From the NCBI RefSeq assembly GCF_001653135.1, contig NZ_BDDS01000011.1:1-64000 (forward strand): a stretch of DNA of 64,000 nucleotides, read 5' to 3'. Made by a program: the position numbers and the translations under genes. This DNA is from Pseudoalteromonas neustonica (GTDB lineage: Bacteria > Pseudomonadota > Gammaproteobacteria > Enterobacterales > Alteromonadaceae). How positions within the stretch are numbered: position 1 is the first letter of the stretch; the number at the start of each line of letters is the position of its first letter. The notes under the pieces were generated by a model. That model saw nothing but the letters and a program-made list of their open reading frames with translations, was not told the origin of the DNA and did no database searches. Shown here one piece after another: positions 1-7,227 of the stretch.

Positions 1-2
1 GT

Positions 3-3000
3 ATCAGTGGGATACCCGCAACGCAAGTGAACGAGGATGAAGCGTATAGCTTTACACCAAGCGCACAAGACATGGACGGTGATACGCTGAGCTTTAGCAT
101 CACGAACAAGCCAAGTTGGGCAAACTTCGATGCAGCGACAGGTCAGCTTAGTGGCACTCCAACAAATGATGATGTAGGCACGCAAGCAGGCATTGTGATC
201 AGCGTCAGTGATGCGCAGTTAAGTGCTAGCTTAGTATCGTTTTCAATTACGGTTAATGACACAAATGAAGCGCCAGTTGCGCAAAGTATTTCGCTGAGTT
301 TACTTGAAGATAACGCAATTTCGTTTTCACCAACGATAACAGATGCTGATGGGGATGTATTAACATTAGTTATTATGTCACAGCCGCAGTTTGGTACATT
401 AAGTCAGCAAGGAACGTCGTTTACTTACACGCCAAACCTGAACTACTTTGGTGCTGATGGCTTTACGTATTTAGCAAGTGATGGCGCAGAACAATCTGCA
501 GCCGCTACAGCGAGCTTAAATGTAACCTCGGTGAATGACCTTCCTGTGGCAAATCCTGATGTATTCTCGTTTGATGAAAACGAGCAGAACATTTACACGC
601 TTGATGTGCTGGCAAACGACACGGACGCTGATGAGCAGCAATTAAATATAATAGGAGCAAATGCAAGCGTAGGGTCTGTCACTATTGAAAATGGATTGGT
701 TGTTTATAATGCGCAAGCAAGTACGCAGGGTACTATTCAAATTAATTATTTGATTGAAGACCCTGATAAAGCGCGTAGTAAATCAACGGCTAAGTTAACA
801 ATAAATCAACTGGACATAGGTTTGCCAACTATTGAAACACCGGCCGATGTTAATGTTAATGCGAAGGGGTTATTTACTAAAGTGAACTTAGGGGTTCCGC
901 TTGCATCTGACAGTCAAGGTAATCGAATCGGGGTATCATTGGTAAGCCCAAATATACTCTTTGCTCCAGGTAGCCATTTAGTGTATTGGAAAGCAGTTGA
1001 TGGTAATGGACTTGAGGCAATCGCGACACAAAACATTAATATTAATCCACTGATTTCTTTGAGCAAAGATAGTCAAGTTGCTGAAGATCAGACACACATG
1101 TTTAGTGTATTCTTAAATGGTGAATCACCTGTATATCCAGTAACTATACCGTATACAGTTTTAGGAACTGCTGATAGTTCAGATCACAATTTAACATCAG
1201 GTGAATTAATCATTGAAAGTGGTGTTCAAGGGCGAGTTAACTTCACTGTATTTGCTGACTCAGAGCTTGAAGGCAATGAAACAATTACAATTTCACTGGC
1301 TGATACGCTGAACCTAGGCGCGAGATCAACAGCCACGATTACTATTGTTGAAGATAACGTAGCACCAACAATTACAACATCTGTTCATCAAGGTGGGCAA
1401 GGTAGATCGTTGGTGACTATCGGTGAGGAACTTGTCACCATTACAGGGCTTGTCGAGGATGTGAATCCAAACGATAACGTTAGCTTGAGTTGGCTATCTA
1501 TTGATAATGAGCTTATCAATACCAGTACGAATGAGAGTGAATTTACTTTCTCAACACAGTCTCTTACTGCGGGTGTTTACAAAGTATCAGTAACGGCAGA
1601 AGATGATGGTGAACCTCGTTTATCAACAACCAAAGAAGTCTATGTTGAGGTTATTGAGGCTCTTGCAACATTAACAGAGCAAGACTCCGATGGAGATTTA
1701 ATTCCAGACGATCAAGAAGGTTACAGCGATAGCGATAATGACGGTATTCCTGATTACCTTGATGCCATCAGTGAATGTAATGTTATGCAAGAGCAAGCCA
1801 AAGATAGTGATGAGTTCTTGGTTGAAGGTGAACCTGGCGTTTGCATCAGAAAAGGGATCACGGTCTCACAAAATGCAACCGGTGGTGTACAATTGCTCGA
1901 TAGTGAATTGCCAGCAGATAATGATGCGGTAAATATTGGCGGGTTATTTGACTTTATCGCCTCAGGTTTACCTAATGCAGGCGATACTTACAGTATTGTG
2001 CTGCCACAAAGAAACCCAATTTCGCAAAACTCGGTTTATAGAAAGCTAAAAGAAGGCGAGTGGGTTGATTTTGTAACAACAGGCGAGAACCAAATACTCT
2101 CGGCGGCAGGCGAGCCAGGTTATTGTCCACCACCACGCAGTAATGAATGGACCACAGGGCTAATTGAAGGGTCATGGTGTGTACAACTACAAATTGTTGA
2201 TGGCGGCCCAAATGATGATGATGGAAAAGCAAACCGCTCTATTGTTGACCCAGGTGGCGTAGCAGTTGTTCGCTCCACAAACCAATTACCGCAAGCTAAT
2301 CCAGATGAGGTAACGATCGGTGCAGGTGAATCTATTACAATTGATGTATTAAAAAATGATACAGATTTGGATGGTGATTCACTGTCACTTACTGGTGTAA
2401 CCGTTGATTTTGGCGAAGTGAGTATTGTTGAAAATCAGTTGCTTTATACTCCGCCTGCAGCGTTTGTTGGTGTTGCAACGATTGAGTACAGTATCAGTGA
2501 TGGACAAGGTGGTACATCAAATAGCACCGCTAAAGTGAACCTTGTAACTAATAATGCACCAACTGCAGTGTTTGATACGGCATCAACAAACGATCAAGTA
2601 TCAATAGAAATTGACGTACTTCGTAACGATACAGATATAGATGGCGATGAGTTATTTATTGTAAACGCAAAAGCCATGCAAGGAAGTACAGCAATTAATG
2701 TAAACGGTACATTGCAGTACACACCAAAAGTTGGCTTTGAAGGAGTGGATACAATTGATTACACTATTAAAGATAGTAAAGGAGCTAAATCAGCGGCGCA
2801 AGTTGAAGTCACTGTTAAAGCAGTTAAGTCAGTTGCCATTAGTAATAAATCATCAGGAGGCAGTATGGGAGGCTTAGGGTTATTATTGATTTCAGTGCTT
2901 GTTATTAGCCGTAGAAAGTCACTACTACCAGGTTTTGCAATTATTACCACAAGTTGTTTGTTGAGTACTAGTGCAATGGCTGATACATGGTCGATAGAGG

Positions 3001-3521
3001 GGACCTTAGGACAAGCTAAAGCAAAAAGTGCATTAGCTAAACCAGATAACGACGTAAATTTAATATCAGTGGATGATACAGATACAAGCTGGTCGCTGGG
3101 TGTTTATTATGATCTGACTAAAAATTGGCAGGTTGGTTTAAGATACATTGATTTAGGGCAAGGACGTGTTGAGCTAACGGCAGATACAACTAACCCCGAT
3201 GGTGTTCACATCGACTATTCACGCTACGTACCAGTTCTTCCTAAAGGGATTGCTACTGAGATTGGCTATCGTTTTGAGCCAGTAGAGTCATTAAGTGCAA
3301 CGTTATTTTTAGGTGCATACCGCCATCAGTATGAAATACAAAGCGGTATTACTGGAGGTGCGATGTTAGAGCATAAAGAGCATGACACTAAGCCGTACGC
3401 AGGTGCTGCATTAGGTTATTCGGTATATAAAAATACCGAGCTACTACTTAAATACACCTATTATAAAGTGACAAAAAATGATGTTGGTGAGTTATCTGCA
3501 GGTGTAAAAGTACGCTTTTAA
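3..3521 (+). CDS. Giant surface Ig/cadherin-repeat protein with GlyGly-CTERM-like tail fused in frame to an outer-membrane beta-barrel (5' partial)
   Basis: The frame is open to the left edge and upstream codons continue an Ig-like repeat (ISGIPATQVNEDEAYSF), so the true start is outside the window. Seen, in order (numbering from the GTG at 27): putative-Ig/cadherin-like repeats (about 1-265), a HYR-like stretch, a Calx-beta-like domain (about 345-445), a PKD-like segment, an Asp-rich calcium-binding stretch (DSDGDLIPDD, DSDNDGIPDY, about 555-580), a choice-of-anchor-like domain with Cys residues (about 590-750), and two more Asn-Asp-Thr-Asp repeats (about 760-930). Then comes SSGGSMGG, a hydrophobic helix and RRKS, which is a GlyGly-CTERM-like sorting signal. 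Instead of stopping, the frame runs into a signal-peptide-like stretch ending AMA/DTW and a roughly 180-residue barrel of alternating polar/apolar strands ending in Phe. Family knowledge: GlyGly-CTERM proteins are cut by rhombosortase; barrels need BAM. How one chain satisfies both is inference. Confidence 0.85.
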   Translation: MSGIPATQVNEDEAYSFTPSAQDMDGDTLSFSITNKPSWANFDAATGQLSGTPTNDDVGTQAGIVISVSDAQLSASLVSFSITVNDTNEAPVAQSISLSLLEDNAISFSPTITDADGDVLTLVIMSQPQFGTLSQQGTSFTYTPNLNYFGADGFTYLASDGAEQSAAATASLNVTSVNDLPVANPDVFSFDENEQNIYTLDVLANDTDADEQQLNIIGANASVGSVTIENGLVVYNAQASTQGTIQINYLIEDPDKARSKSTAKLTINQLDIGLPTIETPADVNVNAKGLFTKVNLGVPLASDSQGNRIGVSLVSPNILFAPGSHLVYWKAVDGNGLEAIATQNININPLISLSKDSQVAEDQTHMFSVFLNGESPVYPVTIPYTVLGTADSSDHNLTSGELIIESGVQGRVNFTVFADSELEGNETITISLADTLNLGARSTATITIVEDNVAPTITTSVHQGGQGRSLVTIGEELVTITGLVEDVNPNDNVSLSWLSIDNELINTSTNESEFTFSTQSLTAGVYKVSVTAEDDGEPRLSTTKEVYVEVIEALATLTEQDSDGDLIPDDQEGYSDSDNDGIPDYLDAISECNVMQEQAKDSDEFLVEGEPGVCIRKGITVSQNATGGVQLLDSELPADNDAVNIGGLFDFIASGLPNAGDTYSIVLPQRNPISQNSVYRKLKEGEWVDFVTTGENQILSAAGEPGYCPPPRSNEWTTGLIEGSWCVQLQIVDGGPNDDDGKANRSIVDPGGVAVVRSTNQLPQANPDEVTIGAGESITIDVLKNDTDLDGDSLSLTGVTVDFGEVSIVENQLLYTPPAAFVGVATIEYSISDGQGGTSNSTAKVNLVTNNAPTAVFDTASTNDQVSIEIDVLRNDTDIDGDELFIVNAKAMQGSTAINVNGTLQYTPKVGFEGVDTIDYTIKDSKGAKSAAQVEVTVKAVKSVAISNKSSGGSMGGLGLLLISVLVISRRKSLLPGFAIITTSCLLSTSAMADTWSIEGTLGQAKAKSALAKPDNDVNLISVDDTDTSWSLGVYYDLTKNWQVGLRYIDLGQGRVELTADTTNPDGVHIDYSRYVPVLPKGIATEIGYRFEPVESLSATLFLGAYRHQYEIQSGITGGAMLEHKEHDTKPYAGAALGYSVYKNTELLLKYTYYKVTKNDVGELSAGVKVRF

Positions 3522-3542
3522 GATTGACTAAACTATAATCAG

Positions 3543-3566
3543 CGCCGCCATTAGGCGGCGTTTGAT
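3543..3566 (+). terminator. Intrinsic terminator after the surface protein
   Basis: CGCCGCC, a 4-nt ATTA loop and GGCGGCG form a perfect 7-bp GC stem 21 nt after the stop codon, followed by a T-rich but interrupted tract. It separates the surface-protein gene from efpL. Confidence 0.7.
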
Positions 3567-3669
3567 TGTTTAATTGCACAAAAACTATCGTTAAGTTGCT
3601 TTGTTTCTATTGAAGAATACCCAGTTCGTGGTATGTTCCTGTGGATTTATAAATTATAGGAATACACTA

Positions 3670-4242
3670 ATGCCTAAGGCGAGTGAAGTTAAAAAAGGTA
3701 CTGCTATAGAGTTTAATAGCCGCGTGCTAGTTGTTAAAGATATTGTTAGATCTGTACCGCAAGGCCGTGCTGGCGGTAGTTTGTATCGTATGCGTTTATA
3801 CGATGTAGTCACGGGCAGTAAAGTTGATGAAACATTCAAAGATAGCGATATGCTTAAATTGGCAGATTTAATTCGCCGTGAGTCAATGTTCTCTTACATC
3901 GATGGTGAAGAGTATGTATTCATGGATAACGAAGATTATACGCCATACAACTTGAATAAAGAGGCTATCAGCGAAGAAATTTTATTCGTGAACGAAGAAA
4001 CGCAAGGTGTTCACGTTATAGTCATTGATGGCGCACCTGTGGGCTTAGATTTACCATCAAGTGTTGAATTAGTGGTTGAAGAGACTGACCCATCAATTAA
4101 AGGTGCATCTGCGAGCGCACGTTCAAAGCCAGCACGTCTATCAACGGGTTTGATCATTCAAGTGCCAGAGCATATTTCTACGGGTGACCGCATTCGTATT
4201 AATACCGCAGAACAAAAATTTATGGGCCGTGCTGAAAAGTAA
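3670..4242 (+). CDS. efpL: Elongation factor P-like protein EfpL (YeiP)
   Basis: The protein is 190 aa and aligns along its length with E. coli YeiP: it starts [10 protein letters not shown] and carries the characteristic [17 protein letters not shown] segment and an RIRIN C-terminal OB region. The three-domain EF-P fold binds stalled ribosomes between P and E sites and rescues polyproline-type arrests. The loop that carries the modified Lys in EF-P reads [10 protein letters not shown] here, with Arg at the tip, as expected for the EfpL branch. The start at 3670 is chosen because AGGAA lies 7 nt upstream and it matches family N-termini; an in-frame extension back to 3601 has no family support. 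Monocistronic, bracketed by terminators. An EF-P hydroxylase gene lies about 14 kb downstream. Confidence 0.93.
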   Translation: MPKASEVKKGTAIEFNSRVLVVKDIVRSVPQGRAGGSLYRMRLYDVVTGSKVDETFKDSDMLKLADLIRRESMFSYIDGEEYVFMDNEDYTPYNLNKEAISEEILFVNEETQGVHVIVIDGAPVGLDLPSSVELVVEETDPSIKGASASARSKPARLSTGLIIQVPEHISTGDRIRINTAEQKFMGRAEK

Positions 4243-4320
4243 ATCAGACATACCAACGTTATTAAAGTGAGAGAGTCAAACCTCACCACTTTAATGAAAT
4301 AGGTATAGCGTAGTAATTTA

Positions 4321-4345
4321 AAACCAGCTTTGGCTGGTTTTTTTT
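4321..4345 (+). terminator. Intrinsic terminator after efpL
   Basis: AAACCAGC, loop TTTG, GCTGGTTT: a perfect 8-bp stem followed by an uninterrupted T run (4338-4345). Confidence 0.88.
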
Positions 4346-4357
4346 CGCCATCATTTT

Positions 4358-4672
4358 TAGGGCGTGTTGATCTTTCGTGATTAATTTTGCAGCAGACTGT
4401 GTGGTATTTAGGCAAGGCAGAGCCTATGTCGTGTGGTTGTTCCCCATAAATAGGCGATAACGTAGTATAAATGCCAAACATGCGCTGCCCAAAGGGTTCT
4501 TTCTAGGGGCGATTAACTCTTTGTTGCCTACACGGATGTAGGTAAGGGGCGTGAGCAGGACGCGGAAGCTTTGCTCGGTTTTTACTTAGCCCGCTAGGTT
4601 ACAAACCTCGCGCCGCGATTAAATCGCCCCTAGATTGAACAAATTTCAATCCACAAAGGTCAACACGCCCTA
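4358..4672. repeat. MITE-like element, family A copy 1 (315 bp)
   Basis: The ends are 18-bp terminal inverted repeats with one mismatch (TAGGGCGTGTTGATCTTT at 4358-4375; the complement of 4655-4672 reads TAGGGCGTGTTGACCTTT). A nested 12-bp perfect inverted repeat (CTAGGGGCGATT, 4503-4514 and 4622-4633) lies inside. No ORF resembles a transposase. A second near-complete copy is at 30563-30853 and an internally deleted one at 32465-32557, all in the same orientation. The TA at each end could be part of a target duplication. A non-autonomous element moved by a transposase encoded elsewhere is the inference. Confidence 0.85.
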
Positions 4673-4746
4673 GCATAACACTTTAAATTTATTTGAGCTT
4701 TGGTTAAACTGCCCGCCTGATTTTTGACCTGAATGGTGTTGTTGGT

Positions 4747-4941
4747 TTGCTTTATTTTTTAATCAGTATTGTGTTTGTTGTTATTATGTATTTAGAAGTG
4801 ATTAAAAAAGGCATGCCAGTAAAGCGTTGGATAGTCCTTGCAGGGCTGTTAGGCCCTGTAGCGTGGTGTTTATTTAATTTACATTATCGACGTGCTCTTT
4901 TACGGTGTAACGGGAGGCAAGCGTGTATTTGGCTGCCTTAA
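4747..4941 (+). CDS. Possible small membrane protein (64 aa)
   Basis: A short frame starting at TTG encodes two hydrophobic segments (residues about 1-17 and 27-44) separated by a basic turn (EVIKKGMPVKRW), with a charged tail. There is no ATG in frame and no strong Shine-Dalgarno; a CTG start at 4729 is also possible. The last codons overlap the 3' end of the convergent GGDEF-EAL gene by 4 nt. Hydrophobic pattern with positive-inside turn is compatible with a real two-helix protein, but no family is recognised. It could be chance translation next to the repeat. Confidence 0.3.
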   Translation: MLYFLISIVFVVIMYLEVIKKGMPVKRWIVLAGLLGPVAWCLFNLHYRRALLRCNGRQACIWLP

Positions 4942-7175
4942 GCTTGATGAACAAGGCTCAGTGCGGATTCACTTTGTTGCTTTTCTAAAAAAACAGTAAA
5001 CTCAGCTTTAGAGAGCGGCTTAGAGTAATAGTAGCCTTGCATGGTTTCGCAGTTTAACTCTTTTAAAATAGTGATTTGGTCTGCTTGCTCAACGCCTTCA
5101 GCAACCACATGGAGATCAAGGTTATGAGCAATCGTTACAATTGAGTCAACCATGTTGCGGCCACGCTCTGTTTTCATGTCGTCTATAAATGCTTTGTCTA
5201 CTTTTAATGTGTTTAACGGAAATTGTTTTAAATACGCCAGTGATGAATAACCAGTTCCAAAGTCATCCATAGCTAAATGAATTCCCCGTGCGCTAAGTGA
5301 GCGCATAATTGAAATGGCATCTTGCGGGTCATCCATTACCGTACCTTCAGTAATTTCGAGCTCTAAAAAGTATGAGGGGAGCTCATTCTTTTGCAATATA
5401 ACGTCAATGCGGGTGGTTAAATCGGGTAAACTAAATTGCTTAGCTGAGAGGTTAACGGCAACACGACCGTTGAATAAACCAGCATCTAACCATTCTTTTA
5501 CATCTCTGCATGACTTGTTTAATACTACTTCACCAATCTCAATTATTTGTCCTGTTTCTTCTGCTATTGGAATAAATACACCAGGACTAATTATCCCTTT
5601 TTTAGGGGTGATAAAGCGCACTAATGCTTCCATCCCAGTGAACTTTCCAGTACGAATGTTCATTTTTGGTTGATAATACACTTCAAAATGATCTTCTTTT
5701 AAACCAAAACGCATAAGGTTTTCGATTTGTAAGCGTTTAACTGCTTGACGATTCATCGTGTCATTAAAAAACAGGTAGCTATTGCCCTTCTTTTTTGCGT
5801 GATACATGGCTGTATCGGCATTTTTAAGCAGCAGTTCAGGGGTATTACCGTCTTCAGGAAATAATACAATACCAACACTTGAAGTGATCACGAGTTCATG
5901 ACCAGCCATTTTAAATGGAGTGGCTATGGCTGCTAAAAATTGTTTTGCCATGCGGGTAATCGTGTGGATATCGTTTGTACCAGACATAACTAAAGCGAAT
6001 TCATCGCCGCCTAAGCGATAAAAAACATCTTTTTCTCGTGTTAGTTTATTTAAGCGCATTGCTAATTTTGCTAATAAACTGTCGCCAAGTTGATGGCCTA
6101 ATGAGTCATTAATTTTTTTAAAATCATCTAAATCAAACACAAGTAAAGCATGGTGCTCATTTTGTCTGGCTAACTTTTTTAAGTTAGTAAAAAATAAGTT
6201 TCGATTGGGCAGGCCGGTTGTCCGATCGCGGTTTGATAAGTTATGCAATTGTGATTCGGCTTTTTTACGCTCTGTAAGATCAGAGTAAACGATTACGTAA
6301 TTACATATTTGATTTTGTTCGTTTTTTATTTCATCAATTGAAATTTCAATCGGTAATAATTTGCGCTCGCTATTGCGTAGTTTTACTTCTTGCTGCCAGT
6401 GATCTGTTTGTTTTACGGTATTTTTTATTTCATCTATATAGCTTTGTTCGTAGCCATGCAAAGTAAAAGGTTTGTTTAGGTAGTTATCGCGATTTCCCCC
6501 AAATTGACTTAAAAAGCTAGGGTTTAAATCAACTAAATTAAAATCTTTGTCATAAATTGCGAGCGCATCAGTAAGCGACTCAACACATTTTGCAAATAAG
6601 TTAAGACGTGCTTCTGTGGATTTCAGTTGGGTGATATCACGCACAGTACCAGTCATGCGCAATGGATTTAGGTTGCCATCTTTTTCGATGATCTTTCCTC
6701 TATCAAGCACCCAATGCCAACGGTCTAAGCTATCTTTTATACGGTAGCTGGCTTCAAAAAATGCACTTTGTTCAGCAAAGTGCTGCTTTAATAACAGAGC
6801 GACATTTGCAACATCATTTGGGTGAATAAGAGTTTTATTAGGAGGGAAATCACTGGTGGCGTTTTTATCCATCATGTATTTATCATTTATTCTCAACACT
6901 GAGCCAGATTTTATATTCCAATCCCACAAAGTGTCTCCACTGCCTTCTACAGTGCTTTTTAAACGATGTTCTGACAACCGCAGTTGCTTTCGGGAACGGC
7001 GCAGTCTATATATGGTAAATAGCAGGTACGGTAAAACCAGCGCAACAAAGGCGCTTGGTAAATAGACCATTAAGGTTTGTTGATCAAGAGATTGCTCAGC
7101 ATAGCTTTGTGGGCTATAGCTGAGAATAAATATGATGAACAGTAATGTTTTAAGTATTATTTTTTTTATTATCAT
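4938..7175 (-). CDS. Membrane-anchored PAS-PAS-GGDEF-EAL cyclic-di-GMP turnover protein
   Basis: 745 aa. N-terminal hydrophobic segments at about 5-24 and 36-57 surround a short periplasmic stretch (a cleaved signal plus one helix is also possible). Two PAS/PAC modules follow (about 70-185 and 190-305). The diguanylate cyclase domain (about 312-475) has an intact GGDEF at 389-393 and an RxxD inhibitory I-site (R380, D383) exactly five residues before it. The phosphodiesterase domain (about 490-735) has EAL at 516-518, NLSAKQ and DDFGTGYSS at 637-645. Both domains therefore look catalytically competent, so net direction (synthesis or hydrolysis of c-di-GMP) cannot be read from sequence. It probably senses a signal through PAS and controls motility/biofilm. 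Monocistronic on the minus strand. Confidence 0.95.
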   Translation of the reverse strand: MIIKKIILKTLLFIIFILSYSPQSYAEQSLDQQTLMVYLPSAFVALVLPYLLFTIYRLRRSRKQLRLSEHRLKSTVEGSGDTLWDWNIKSGSVLRINDKYMMDKNATSDFPPNKTLIHPNDVANVALLLKQHFAEQSAFFEASYRIKDSLDRWHWVLDRGKIIEKDGNLNPLRMTGTVRDITQLKSTEARLNLFAKCVESLTDALAIYDKDFNLVDLNPSFLSQFGGNRDNYLNKPFTLHGYEQSYIDEIKNTVKQTDHWQQEVKLRNSERKLLPIEISIDEIKNEQNQICNYVIVYSDLTERKKAESQLHNLSNRDRTTGLPNRNLFFTNLKKLARQNEHHALLVFDLDDFKKINDSLGHQLGDSLLAKLAMRLNKLTREKDVFYRLGGDEFALVMSGTNDIHTITRMAKQFLAAIATPFKMAGHELVITSSVGIVLFPEDGNTPELLLKNADTAMYHAKKKGNSYLFFNDTMNRQAVKRLQIENLMRFGLKEDHFEVYYQPKMNIRTGKFTGMEALVRFITPKKGIISPGVFIPIAEETGQIIEIGEVVLNKSCRDVKEWLDAGLFNGRVAVNLSAKQFSLPDLTTRIDVILQKNELPSYFLELEITEGTVMDDPQDAISIMRSLSARGIHLAMDDFGTGYSSLAYLKQFPLNTLKVDKAFIDDMKTERGRNMVDSIVTIAHNLDLHVVAEGVEQADQITILKELNCETMQGYYYSKPLSKAEFTVFLEKQQSESALSLVHQA

Positions 7176-7227
7176 TATGCACTTCTTTATTTAGCACTTG
7201 ATAATTTAAATGAAGCGCCATGAAGTG

